A DNA stretch of 64,000 nucleotides, taken from positions 1 to 64,000 of the forward strand of contig JABUFA010000002.1 of assembly GCA_013314755.1 (NCBI GenBank). Direction: 5' to 3'. Each line of letters starts with the position of its first letter. Positions within the stretch are counted from its first letter, which is position 1. Source of the DNA: Chthonomonadia bacterium (GTDB lineage: Bacteria; Armatimonadota; HRBIN16). The notes beneath the pieces were generated by a model that saw only the letters and a list, made by a program, of their open reading frames with translations, ran no database searches and was not told the origin of the DNA. The position numbers were made by a program, and so were the translations under genes. Shown piece by piece: positions 1-7,664 of this stretch.

Positions 1-2
1 AT

Positions 3-260
3 CCGTGGATGGACTGCGTATACAACTGTTCCAATTGCACGGGTGGTTGTAGCAGTTTCGTGTGGGATCGGATCGGTCGGGGCTGTTATCAGGGGGACTG
101 CACGAAGCGGACGGACTGGCACGGTGGGGGGATAAACATGGTGTTTGCGGACGGTCATGCGCGGTGGGCGCCGTTGGGAGGGATATACTATCGGAACTGG
201 GTGCGGGAGCTATCTCCCGACGACCCGCACTGGAACCGACCCATCACGCAGGACTGGTAG
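3..260 (+). CDS. C-terminal part of a prepilin-like (DUF1559/H-X9-DG type) protein, cut by window start
   Basis: The frame is open from the window edge and stops at 260. The visible 85 residues are Cys-rich at first (CVYNCSNCTGGC) and then contain the NMVFADGHARW motif, the C-terminal signature of the many short pseudopilin-like proteins of Planctomycetes and Armatimonadota. The other two prepilins in this window carry similar FGDGHAK and WTDGHVS motifs. The N-terminal cleavage and methylation helix must lie upstream of the window. Role is inferred: a secreted or pilus-associated surface protein. No independent evidence of function is visible. Confidence 0.75.
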   Translation, partial: PWMDCVYNCSNCTGGCSSFVWDRIGRGCYQGDCTKRTDWHGGGINMVFADGHARWAPLGGIYYRNWVRELSPDDPHWNRPITQDW

Positions 261-307
261 CAGTATCCGGCACGAGGCAAACTTCCCCCTTCGCGCTCCG
301 TGTGTGG

Positions 308-313
308 TATAAT
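308..313 (+). promoter_or_regulatory. -10 box TATAAT upstream of the C26 peptidase gene
   Basis: A consensus TATAAT lies 26 bases before the chosen ATG at 339. No good -35 is visible at 16-18 bases. The position argues against the longer in-frame start at 300, which would lie upstream of the -10 box. Confidence 0.45.
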
Positions 314-338
314 GGCTACGATGCCGAAGGGGGAGCCT

Positions 339-1064
339 ATGAAATCGCCGCTCATCGGGATTACAACAGGTTACGAACAGCGCGGAGAAGCCGTCGCCGA
401 GCTGGCGAAACGGTATATAGACGCCGTGGCGCAGGCAGGCGGTATCCCCGTAACGGTCGCCCCTACAGGGCAGGATGGTCGCCTCATCGAGCACTATGCG
501 CACGTGCTGGACGGTCTAATCCTCAGCGGCGGCAGGGACATCCCGCCTGACCTGTATGGCGAAGAGGCGCATCCACAGACCGACGCCCTTCCCCCAGACC
601 GCCCGCTGTTCGAAATCGCGCTGGTGCGCCTGCTTCGGGAGATGGACAAGCCGGTGCTGGGCATCTGTTACGGCTGTCAGCTGCTCAACGTGGCATTCGG
701 AGGCACGCTGATACAGGACATTCCCTCTCAGGTTGGGCAGATTGTGAAGCACCGCCGCACCTCTTCCGAAGAACCTCATGCCCGTCATGTCGTAGCCGTT
801 CGGAGCGACAGCCTCATTCGGCAGATACTGGGCAGGGAGGAAATAGAGATAGTGAGTTCGCACCATCAGGCGGTCAAACAGCCCGCCCCCGGTATGAAGG
901 TTACGGCTACCGCACCGGATGGTGTGATAGAAACAATAGAGCTGGAGGACGCGCGCTTTTTGGTCGGAGTACAGTGGCATCCCGAAATGGACCCTGAAGC
1001 CGAAGCCACACGCAGGCTGATGCAGGCGTTCATTCGGTCTGCTTCGCAAAACACCACACTCTGA
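339..1064 (+). CDS. Gamma-glutamyl-gamma-aminobutyrate hydrolase-like class I amidotransferase (peptidase C26, PuuD-like)
   Basis: About 241 residues, the usual length for PuuD-like C26 hydrolases. The start MKSPLIGIT is typical and is preceded by AAGGGGGA at a proper distance. The nucleophile elbow is GICYGCQ near residue 107, and the catalytic His-x-Glu region is QWHPEMDPEA near residue 214. The family cleaves gamma-glutamyl amides in the cytosol, for example gamma-Glu-GABA in putrescine degradation. No putrescine genes are adjacent, so the substrate is open. The stop codon overlaps the Shine-Dalgarno sequence of the next gene (TGAAGGAGG), which suggests co-translation with the prepilin downstream. 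Confidence 0.88.
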   Translation: MKSPLIGITTGYEQRGEAVAELAKRYIDAVAQAGGIPVTVAPTGQDGRLIEHYAHVLDGLILSGGRDIPPDLYGEEAHPQTDALPPDRPLFEIALVRLLREMDKPVLGICYGCQLLNVAFGGTLIQDIPSQVGQIVKHRRTSSEEPHARHVVAVRSDSLIRQILGREEIEIVSSHHQAVKQPAPGMKVTATAPDGVIETIELEDARFLVGVQWHPEMDPEAEATRRLMQAFIRSASQNTTL

Positions 1065-1078
1065 AGGAGGCATTACCC

Positions 1079-1747
1079 ATGTTGCGCCGCGTCGCGTTTA
1101 CGCTAATTGAGATGCTGGTGGTTATCGCCATCATCGCCCTGCTGGCGGGATTGCTGTTTCCTGTCTTCTCGCGCGCCCGCGCGAAGGGGCGTGAAACCGC
1201 CTGCCTTTCCAACATCCGCCAGATTGGCATGGCAATCATGATGTACGCCGAAGACTATGACGAACGTTATCCCTGGGCAGTGGACGCCACTGACCGCTAC
1301 ACGCCCCAAATCTGGAACGACTATCCTGAATGGCAGCAATGGATACCCTACATGCCCCTCCTGCACGAGGTGCTTCTGCCATACTGTCGCAGTGCCGAGA
1401 TATGGCGATGCCCTTCCGATTACGGTTACGTGTATCAGGACTTCAATTGCGAGCCGCTGGACGCCACGCCTTCCTCCTACCAGAGGTTCGGCACCAGCTA
1501 CGTGTTCCGCACCGAAATCGCCTTCCGGCAGATGATGCTGTCTGGGTTCCAGTATCCCGCGGAGGTGAACGTGATTATGGACAGTAGCGGTGCGTGGCAC
1601 GGCAGTGAAGGTATCATGCGCACCCGAGCCGAATGTTTTGATAGCCGATTCTACAGGGGCTACCGCTACAACGTGTTGTTCGGCGACGGACATGCCAAAA
1701 ATATAACGTACTTTGAACTGGACCGAGCCTGGAATGTGCCGCTATGA
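1079..1747 (+). CDS. Prepilin-type N-terminal cleavage/methylation domain protein
   Basis: 222 residues. The N-terminus [20 protein letters not shown] is a classic type IV prepilin signal: PilD-type cleavage before the Phe, a Glu at +5 and a hydrophobic helix. It is followed by a periplasmic domain with several Cys and a C-terminal VLFGDGHAKN motif. Proteins of this H-X9-DG kind are greatly expanded in Armatimonadota and Planctomycetes, and their substrates are unknown. The strong GAAGGAGG at 1063-1070 fixes the start. The stop overlaps the next ATG (ATGA at 1744). Confidence 0.9.
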   Translation: MLRRVAFTLIEMLVVIAIIALLAGLLFPVFSRARAKGRETACLSNIRQIGMAIMMYAEDYDERYPWAVDATDRYTPQIWNDYPEWQQWIPYMPLLHEVLLPYCRSAEIWRCPSDYGYVYQDFNCEPLDATPSSYQRFGTSYVFRTEIAFRQMMLSGFQYPAEVNVIMDSSGAWHGSEGIMRTRAECFDSRFYRGYRYNVLFGDGHAKNITYFELDRAWNVPL

Positions 1748-3102
1748 TATTACGCGCTGATTGGGTGCTGCCGGTCGCCCGAGACCCTATTGAAGAGGGC
1801 GAGGTGGTGGTGCACAACGGGGTGATTGTGGACGTGCGTCGACGTTCGGGCACACGCGGCGGTGCGGATGTCCTGGACTTCGGTGAAGCCATCATCCTGC
1901 CCGGACTGGTCAACACTCACGCCCATCTGGAACTCACCGCCCTGCGAGGCGCGATAGAAGACCTTCCCTTTTTCGAGTGGATACGCCGGCTGGTGGAGCT
2001 GAAAAAGCTGCTTTCCGAGGGGGAGTGGCGGGACTCCACTCTGTGGGGCGCACTGGAGGCTGCTGCTTCCGGCATCACCACCATCGCCGATACTACCGAC
2101 ACCGGAGCGTCGCTGTATGCGATGGTGCAAGTTGGACTGCGCGGGAGGGTCTACCAGGAGGTTTTCGCCGTCGAACCCGATGCCGACGCCAGCAGAACCC
2201 TTCGCGCCTTAGAGGACAGGTTGCAGTGGCTTCGCAGGTCCACGCAGGGCACTCCGGTGGAGATAGGGGTTGCGCCCCACACGCTATACACCGTCCGTCC
2301 CCACATCATGCAAACCCTGCGCCAGTACACGCGCGAGAAGGGCTACCCCGTGTGCATCCACGCCGCCGAGTCGCAGGACGAGATTGCCCTGCTGGAACGA
2401 GGGGAAGGCAAGTTCGCGCAAATGTACGACGGGCGCGGTATCCCGTGGCAGGCGCAGGGCAAACACCCTGTAGATCTCCTGCACGAGGGGGGATGGCTGG
2501 ACGAGCGCACTCTGCTGGTTCACTGCGTACACACCAGCCCGCACCATACCGAACTGTTCGCCAGTTCACGCACCGCCATCGCCCACTGCCCACAGTCCAA
2601 CGCCAAACTATATAACGGCATCGCCCCACTGAGCGATTGGCTGGCACAGGGGGTCAGGGTCGGGCTGGGCACTGACAGCGTGGTCAGCAACAACAGTTTG
2701 GATATGTTCGCAGAGATGCGAAGCGCTGTCACCCTTCAGCGGGCGGTGCATGGAGAGAGTTCCTGCCTCACGACACGCCGGGTGGTAGAACTGGCGACGC
2801 TGGGCGGGGCGCAGGCTCTGGGCATGGCAGAGCGCACCGGTACTCTGGAACCGGGCAAGCAGGCAGACCTGTGCGTGCTCTCCCTTGCAGGATGGCACCA
2901 CTTCCCCACGTATGATCCATACGCGGCGCTGGTCTTTTCCGCCCGCGCAGGCGATGTGCTGATGACGATGGTGGGAGGAAAAACCATCTATCAACACGGG
3001 GAGTTTCCTCTCCTTCGCGAGAGTGTTTCCGCCCTGCGCGAACGGTTACGACATACTGTGCGTCGCGTTCGGCAGGCATTGAGCGACGATGGATCTGGAT
3101 AG
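1744..3102 (+). CDS. Amidohydrolase of the TrzA/MtaD/aminofutalosine deaminase family
   Basis: 452 residues, standard for this metal-dependent deaminase family. Metal ligands are visible: NTHAHLE (HxH) near residue 59, CIHAAES near 207, LVHCVH near 262 and GLGTDSVVSNNS near 305. The family deaminates SAH, MTA, 5'-deoxyadenosine or 6-amino-6-deoxyfutalosine in the cytosol. mqnA and mqnP lie convergently 0.6 kb downstream, so aminofutalosine deaminase (MqnX-like) is an attractive role, but that is inference from context and SAH/MTA deaminase remains possible. Its start overlaps the prepilin stop (ATGA) and its end overlaps the aldolase gene by 14 bases. Confidence 0.87.
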   Translation: MILRADWVLPVARDPIEEGEVVVHNGVIVDVRRRSGTRGGADVLDFGEAIILPGLVNTHAHLELTALRGAIEDLPFFEWIRRLVELKKLLSEGEWRDSTLWGALEAAASGITTIADTTDTGASLYAMVQVGLRGRVYQEVFAVEPDADASRTLRALEDRLQWLRRSTQGTPVEIGVAPHTLYTVRPHIMQTLRQYTREKGYPVCIHAAESQDEIALLERGEGKFAQMYDGRGIPWQAQGKHPVDLLHEGGWLDERTLLVHCVHTSPHHTELFASSRTAIAHCPQSNAKLYNGIAPLSDWLAQGVRVGLGTDSVVSNNSLDMFAEMRSAVTLQRAVHGESSCLTTRRVVELATLGGAQALGMAERTGTLEPGKQADLCVLSLAGWHHFPTYDPYAALVFSARAGDVLMTMVGGKTIYQHGEFPLLRESVSALRERLRHTVRRVRQALSDDGSG

Positions 3103-3724
3103 ATACCGACAGGAGCTGTGCGAGCTGGGGCGATATTTAGGCGAACGCGGGCTGGCATGGGGCACTTCGGGCAACATCAGCATGCGCGTCGACGAGGACA
3201 GATTTCTCATCTCCGCCTCCGGCGCGTGGCTGGGACAGATTACGCCCGAACGGACCGCGCTCTGCGCCATCCGGCAGGAAGAATCCGTGGGCGCAAAACC
3301 ATCGGTGGAAACGCCCATGCACCGCGCCATCTATCGCGCTCGCCCCGATGCGCAGGTGGTGGTTCACGTCTCTCCTCCCTACTCCACGCTCATTGCCTGC
3401 TCCTCCCTGTCAATCCCAACCGACCTGAACATTGAGAATATCTTCTACATCGGACGTGTGACCCGCGTGCCCTATATCCAGCCGGGCACTCAGCGGTTGG
3501 CGGCTGCGGTGGGCGAAGCGGTTCGGGAACATGAAACGGTGATTCTTTCCAATCACGGCGTGATTACGTTCCACGTGTCTGTTCCCGACGTGCTGATGCG
3601 TGTGGAGTCCTTTGAAATGACCTGTCGGCTGATAACGCTGGCGCGTATGGCAAACATCCCCCTGAACCACCTGCCCGCCGAGGAGGTGGAGGCACTGCGA
3701 AACGCCGGAGGATACCGCAGGTGA
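3089..3724 (+). CDS. Class II aldolase/adducin family protein with an altered metal site
   Basis: 211 residues, as in fuculose-phosphate aldolase, AraD and MtnB. The phosphate loop GTSGNIS, the catalytic Glu region VETPMH, and the third metal His in SNHGV are all present. The usual metal pair HxH (as in VVHTHSPYAT) reads VVHVSPPYST here, so the second His is replaced by Ser. The fold is therefore clear, but lyase or epimerase chemistry is uncertain: the metal may be held by other residues or the enzyme may have changed function. It overlaps the amidohydrolase by 14 bases, so the two are translationally coupled. Convergent with mqnA. Confidence 0.85.
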   Translation: MDLDRYRQELCELGRYLGERGLAWGTSGNISMRVDEDRFLISASGAWLGQITPERTALCAIRQEESVGAKPSVETPMHRAIYRARPDAQVVVHVSPPYSTLIACSSLSIPTDLNIENIFYIGRVTRVPYIQPGTQRLAAAVGEAVREHETVILSNHGVITFHVSVPDVLMRVESFEMTCRLITLARMANIPLNHLPAEEVEALRNAGGYRR

Positions 3725-3731
3725 CACCCTG

Positions 3732-4493
3732 TTACTCGAGCAGCCTCAGCTTCTGGCACTCTTCCCGGAAACGCACCAGAGCCTCTTCATGCGCAGGAGT
3801 CATCTGATACTGCATGATGTCACACAGGTAATGGCGCACCAGAGGCTCCGGTACTCCCAGCCGGGCGGTCTCTGCGCGAATAATCTGGTCAATATGTTCC
3901 AGTCCCCAGTCTCGCGCCTCTAACAGCGTTTGCACCAGTCGCGGGCGGATATGCTCCCGCCTGCCCAGCCACAACGCCCAGACGAACGGAAGCCCCGTCC
4001 AGTTGAACCACTCCTCGCCCAGGTCGGCGACATACAGGTCCTTCGCCTGCGCCAGCATGCCCTTATCGCCGATTAGCAGCGCTGCGTCGGCTCGCTCCAG
4101 CATCGCCTGCAGGTTCGGGGCAGCAGGAACATAGTCAGGTCTTGCCCCCCACCATCGCGCGAACAGCACCCGCACCAGCGCAGAAGAGGTGAGCGAACTG
4201 GTATCCAGCGCCACCGAGCGCACTCTGTCCAGCGGTACTTTTGAAAACAGACGCACGCTGAGCACTCTGCTCGTGCTGGCGATGGCGATGTGTGGCACTG
4301 CCGACCACTCCTCGTGGCGAAAAAGCTCAATGGAGGAAATCAACGCGCACGCCAGTTCGCCGCCTCTAACCATTCGTGCCAGCTGAGACGGCACCTGATA
4401 AACTACCTCTATCCCGCTCTCCCTGCCCGTGGGGGAACGGAACCACGCCACCAGAGGGCTGGCGTTCAGATACGGCACGCTACCGATACGCAA
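3732..4493 (-). CDS. mqnA: Chorismate dehydratase MqnA (futalosine menaquinone pathway)
   Basis: 253 residues beginning MRIGSVPYLNASPLV, the hallmark N-terminus of MqnA, a periplasmic-binding-like fold that dehydrates chorismate to 3-[(1-carboxyvinyl)oxy]benzoate, the first step of the futalosine route to menaquinone. The motif NASP and a later SSIELF / LDTSSLTS region follow the family pattern. It lies 4 bases downstream of the UbiA-type prenyltransferase on the same strand, so both are in one operon. This implies that the organism respires with menaquinone made by the alternative pathway. Confidence 0.93.
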   Translation of the reverse strand: MRIGSVPYLNASPLVAWFRSPTGRESGIEVVYQVPSQLARMVRGGELACALISSIELFRHEEWSAVPHIAIASTSRVLSVRLFSKVPLDRVRSVALDTSSLTSSALVRVLFARWWGARPDYVPAAPNLQAMLERADAALLIGDKGMLAQAKDLYVADLGEEWFNWTGLPFVWALWLGRREHIRPRLVQTLLEARDWGLEHIDQIIRAETARLGVPEPLVRHYLCDIMQYQMTPAHEEALVRFREECQKLRLLE

Positions 4494-4497
4494 CCTT

Positions 4498-5370
4498 CTA
4501 CCTCCAGAACACCCACCAGTCCATCAGAGTAAAAGCAAACAGGAGCACGCTCACCCAGCCGTTCAACGTGAAAAAGGCGAGATTAACCCTGCTCAGGTCG
4601 TGCGGTTTGACAAGGCTCTGCTCGTACGCAATCAGCGTGCCAGCCACCGCTACCCCCGCATAGTATCCCCAGCTCAGCCGCGCCATTCCGCCCACCAGCA
4701 CCAGCAGAGCCAGCATCCCCACATGCATCACACGCGAAAGCCACAGCGCGGGCGCCTCACCCAGTGTCTGCGGAAGCGAGCGCAGACCTACCCGACGGTC
4801 AAACTCCACATCTTGCAGGCTGTAGATGATGTCAAATCCCGCCGTCCACAGCATCACCGCTAAGGAAAGCAACACCGGCACGAGGTCAAACTGCCCGCGC
4901 ACCGCCAGCCACGCGCCCACCGGCGCGATGCCCAGGCTCAAGCCCAGCCACAGATGGCTCAGCGCAGTGAACCGCTTGGCGTATGAGTAGCCCAGGATCC
5001 ACAGAAGTGCCACCGGCGACAGGGCAAAACAGAGCGCGTTCAACTGCCACGCGGCAAACACAAACACCCCCGCCGAGACTATCGTGAACATCGCTACCTG
5101 CCCGACAGTCAGGATACCCCGAGGCAGTGCTCGGTTTGCTGTGCGAGGATTCAGCGCATCGTAATGCAGGTCGGCAATCCGATTGAACGCCATCGCCGCG
5201 CTTCGCGCCCCGACCATTGCCACCAGAATCCAGCCCAGAGTGCGCCATTCCGGTATCCCCCTCGCCGCCAGCAAAGCCGACAACAGCGCGAACGGCAGAG
5301 CGAATACCGTGTGCTCGAACTTAATCATCTCCAGAATGATGCGCACCTGCTCCAAGAAACGCCTGAGCAT
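4498..5370 (-). CDS. mqnP: UbiA-family prenyltransferase, MqnP-like
   Basis: 290 residues with about eight hydrophobic segments. The first Asp-rich motif is NRIADLHYDALNPRT near residue 63, and the second is QDVEFDRRVG near residue 187; both bind prenyl diphosphate through Mg2+. The family attaches an isoprenoid chain to an aromatic ring in the membrane. The linkage with mqnA supports MqnP of the futalosine pathway rather than UbiA. GGGAGG lies upstream of the ATG, and a TATAAT in minus orientation lies at 5400-5395. Confidence 0.88.
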   Translation of the reverse strand: MLRRFLEQVRIILEMIKFEHTVFALPFALLSALLAARGIPEWRTLGWILVAMVGARSAAMAFNRIADLHYDALNPRTANRALPRGILTVGQVAMFTIVSAGVFVFAAWQLNALCFALSPVALLWILGYSYAKRFTALSHLWLGLSLGIAPVGAWLAVRGQFDLVPVLLSLAVMLWTAGFDIIYSLQDVEFDRRVGLRSLPQTLGEAPALWLSRVMHVGMLALLVLVGGMARLSWGYYAGVAVAGTLIAYEQSLVKPHDLSRVNLAFFTLNGWVSVLLFAFTLMDWWVFWR

Positions 5371-5394
5371 ATCCCGACGTTACCTCCCATGCCC

Positions 5395-5455
5395 ATTATA
5401 CCCCTGTTTTGTCCGCTTCACAGCGGTATTGCATCACCCACAATTTAGGTATACT
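5395..5455. promoter_or_regulatory. Divergent promoter region for mqnP-mqnA (minus) and the DUF1326 gene (plus)
   Basis: A minus-strand TATAAT occupies 5400-5395, 25 bases before the mqnP start. A plus-strand TATACT lies at 5450-5455, 30 bases before the DUF1326 start. Its best -35 candidate is TTGCAT at 5429-5434, which is weak. No clear operator is seen. Confidence 0.45.
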
Positions 5456-5485
5456 AAATACATCCTGACGAAGGAGGTGCATCAC

Positions 5486-6121
5486 ATGAGGAACATCCTG
5501 TTCGTCCTATTGCTCGCGCTTTTGGTATTACCTGCGGGAGCGCAAACCCTTCGCGGCGACTACGCGGAGGCGCGCACCTGCAGTGTGTATGCGGGCGGAT
5601 GCCACTATTCTGGCGAGTATGTGACCGCCGGGCGCGAGGCGCTTGTGTTCTGGCACATCCGCGAAGGCAGGTGGAACGGAGTCGACCTGAGTGGACTGTC
5701 CGTTCTCGCAGCGGTAGTGGCTGAGGACAACCTCGCCGAGCCTTCCGCCCGACGCCGAAGCGTGCTGTATCTGGATAGCCGCGCGACCGCGCCACAGCGG
5801 AAGGCTCTCGCTGAACTGTTCGCCAAACAGTACGCCAGCCTGCTGGGAGAAATCAGCGCGGTCAAAACCGTGTCCATCCGCTACACGCGCGAAGACAGGC
5901 AAATAACGGTAGACGCGCCCGGCGTAGCCACCCTGAACATCTCACGCTACCCGTGCAAGCACTGCGTCCAGCCCCACCAGGTATGGTACCAGCCGCTCGT
6001 GCCGATAGCGGAGGCGGAGGTAGCTTCGGCGAAGCTTGCGGCTTATCGCGACCGCCAGCTGGGAACGGTCTGGCAGCGCGGCGAGGAAAACAGCGTGTTC
6101 GTGGGCGAATTCACCTTGTGA
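5486..6121 (+). CDS. Secreted DUF1326-like protein
   Basis: 211 residues from the ATG that follows GAAGGAGG at 5470-5476. Longer in-frame starts would overlap the divergent promoter. A typical signal peptide (MRNILFVLLLALLVLPAGAQ) is cleaved near AQ-TLRGDY. The mature part starts DYAEARTCSVYAGGCHYSGEY and later has PCKHCVQPHQVWYQPL, the spacing seen in DUF1326 proteins. The two Cys pairs could form disulfides or bind metal. No enzyme function is known for the family. The stop overlaps the next start (TGATG), so it is tightly coupled to the small Cys protein. Confidence 0.8.
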   Translation: MRNILFVLLLALLVLPAGAQTLRGDYAEARTCSVYAGGCHYSGEYVTAGREALVFWHIREGRWNGVDLSGLSVLAAVVAEDNLAEPSARRRSVLYLDSRATAPQRKALAELFAKQYASLLGEISAVKTVSIRYTREDRQITVDAPGVATLNISRYPCKHCVQPHQVWYQPLVPIAEAEVASAKLAAYRDRQLGTVWQRGEENSVFVGEFTL

Positions 6122-6339
6122 TGGAGACGAACCGCGTCGAGCGCATTGGCTGTTTCCGCTGCCGCCTGTACGACCGGATAGGGCGGCGGTGTACGGTTGG
6201 CAAAGTCAACCCGCGCACCAAATTGGACACCTACGAAGTGGTGCAGGTGCTGGGTGCGCGGGCGCTTTGCTCCTTCAACCTGTATAGAGACCAGATTGTC
6301 TCTGCTGTTGCCCCTGATCGAAACGGAAAGCGCCGATAG
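6121..6339 (+). CDS. Small Cys-containing protein of unknown function, translationally coupled
   Basis: A 72-residue reading frame starting METNRVERIGCFRCRLY. Its ATG shares the A of the upstream TGA stop (TGATG), a classic coupling arrangement. It contains C-x2-C, then RRCTVGKVNPRTKLDTYEVV and one more Cys, so four Cys in about 50 residues could bind zinc or an iron-sulfur cluster. Charged, no membrane segment. I do not recognise the family. Coding is supported by the sensible composition, the coupling and the absence of a competing gene on either strand. Confidence 0.65.
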   Translation: METNRVERIGCFRCRLYDRIGRRCTVGKVNPRTKLDTYEVVQVLGARALCSFNLYRDQIVSAVAPDRNGKRR

Positions 6340-6410
6340 GCAGCTTCTCACTGCAGCACGGCGCTTCACTCACTTTTTTACACTTTGTCGGTGTCGGTTT
6401 GGCGTCTCCC

Positions 6411-6430
6411 CTGCAGTGGGCGCACTGCAG
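6411..6430. other. Perfect 8-bp hairpin between convergent genes
   Basis: CTGCAGTG and CACTGCAG flank a GGCG loop. It sits between the stop of the small Cys gene and the stop of the PEP-CTERM gene. There is no U-run directly after either side, so a bidirectional terminator is only possible, not shown. Confidence 0.35.
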
Positions 6431-6445
6431 GTGCAAGGTTCTGAC

Positions 6446-7180
6446 TTACGACCGCTTGCGGCGAAGCATCAACACCGCCGGCATACCCGACAGGAACAGC
6501 ATCCACGTCGAGGCATCGGGGATGTTTGCAACGTAGACCACCATGTCCTGATAGTCGCGGTCACTCTGATTGAGCTTCAAGTCCTCTGCACCGACGTAGT
6601 ACGCCTTCAACCCTGGAACCAGAGGCGGCGCCGTGAAGAACGCGAAATGCTGTCCGTCACCATCAGGGTTCAAGCTGGACTCGCTGTACCAAATGACGTA
6701 GCCCGGAGTATTCGGCGTCCCTCTCTCCAGATAGAAGCCGAAGTCTGTGGTGCCAAGCTCCACAATTGGGTTGAACACAACGGGAGGCGAAGCAGGTCCA
6801 GCGCTGCCGTCAAAAAGCTGTTTCTTGGTACTAGGATCTCCCTGCTTGTAAACCCCGAACTTGTTTTGGTTCGCCAACCCGGCAATCTCTATCTTGATTG
6901 CCGCCCAGTCCGGACCGCTGGTGGTGAACCACACATCTAGCACCGCTCCACCAGACCCGTCGTTCAGATAGGACTCCCCTGCAACAAACGACTGGAAGCC
7001 GATGTTACCGGGAGGGGTGCCGTCGCTGCTACGATTGTCCCAGTACTCAGCTCCGTCGTTGTTCGCTGTCCAGCCGCTCGTCCATGTACCTACCACCGTC
7101 GGTCCCAACGTCAGCGCCCATGCCCCGCTCATCGCGAACGCCAAACCGACCACCAGTGCGACCAGTACGAACCGTTTCAT
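6446..7180 (-). CDS. PEP-CTERM sorting domain protein
   Basis: 244 residues. An N-terminal signal peptide (MKRFVLVALVVGLAFAMSGAWA) is followed by a Gly/Asn/Ser-rich beta-type extracellular domain with AEYWDNRSSDGTPPGN and SESSLNPDGDG stretches. The C-terminus NIPDASTWMLFLSGMPAVLML then RRKRS is a PEP-CTERM tripartite tail: a P-x-(S/P)-like motif, a hydrophobic helix and a basic end. Such proteins are processed by exosortase and exported together with exopolysaccharide. No exosortase is in the window. It is transcribed from a sigma-54 type promoter at 7262-7247. Confidence 0.85.
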   Translation of the reverse strand: MKRFVLVALVVGLAFAMSGAWALTLGPTVVGTWTSGWTANNDGAEYWDNRSSDGTPPGNIGFQSFVAGESYLNDGSGGAVLDVWFTTSGPDWAAIKIEIAGLANQNKFGVYKQGDPSTKKQLFDGSAGPASPPVVFNPIVELGTTDFGFYLERGTPNTPGYVIWYSESSLNPDGDGQHFAFFTAPPLVPGLKAYYVGAEDLKLNQSDRDYQDMVVYVANIPDASTWMLFLSGMPAVLMLRRKRS

Positions 7181-7246
7181 TTTTCCCTTTCCCTCCTTCT
7201 TGCAATTGGTTCAGGGCTGCGAGTCCCTTTTCCAACCTATCTATAT

Positions 7247-7262
7247 TGCAAGAATCGTGCCA
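7247..7262 (-). promoter_or_regulatory. Sigma-54 (RpoN) promoter of the PEP-CTERM gene
   Basis: Read on the minus strand the site is TGGCACGATTCTTGCA: GG (-24) and GC (-12) separated by exactly 10 bases, a full match to the RpoN consensus. It lies about 67 bases before the start codon. The upstream flank (CAAAAACCCCGTTTT on the minus strand) is also shared with the second PEP-CTERM gene at 15.6 kb. Confidence 0.85.
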
Positions 7263-7339
7263 AAAACGGGGTTTTTGCCCTTTCCGGGCGAAAAATTTCT
7301 TGATTTTCTTGCTGGAGCGGTGCTAAGGGCACGCCGATA

Positions 7340-7590
7340 ATAAACTGGAGGTCGAGGCTCTTGCCGAGCCGTACTTGCCCTCCCCCTGTGGGAGAGGGTC
7401 AGGGTGAGGGCTTTCCCCCCCCGCCTGCGGGTAGGTCAGATGGGGCTGAGCAGCGTTGGAGATAAAAAACCTAACCCCCAGCCCCTTCCCTGCGAGGGAA
7501 GGGGAGATACTCCTCTCCCCGTGTCGGGGAGAGGTCGGGAGAGGGGTCGGCCCATAGGGAGGTTCGCCCTTCAGAAAGACAAACATATCT
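7340..7590. repeat. Modular GC-rich intergenic repeat block 1
   Basis: This gene-free stretch is built of short mutually related palindromes: CTCTCCC/GGGAGAG units, a CCCTTCCCTGCGAGGGAAGG hairpin, and a CTCTCCCCGTGTCGGGGAGAG hairpin followed by GTCGGGAGAGGGGTCGG. The same modules recur at 26155-26510, 39757-40010 and 42080-42330, in either orientation. No ORF with coding character is seen. Confidence 0.75.
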
Positions 7591-7613
7591 AACCACCGAC
7601 GCGGAAGATGTGC

Positions 7614-7619
7614 TATAAT
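7614..7619 (+). promoter_or_regulatory. -10 box TATAAT for the glycosyltransferase gene
   Basis: TATAAT (in GTGCTATAATC) lies 45 bases before the ATG at 7665. No convincing -35 is seen. Confidence 0.45.
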
Positions 7620-7664
7620 CTGCGAGTGCAAGAAGGTGGAACTATCAGAAAAAGGTAGACGTAA

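Noticed and set aside
5183-5485. Longer N-terminus of the DUF1326 protein
   Set aside because: It would run through the mqnP gene and its promoter, and a clear signal peptide plus ribosome site fixes the start at 5486.
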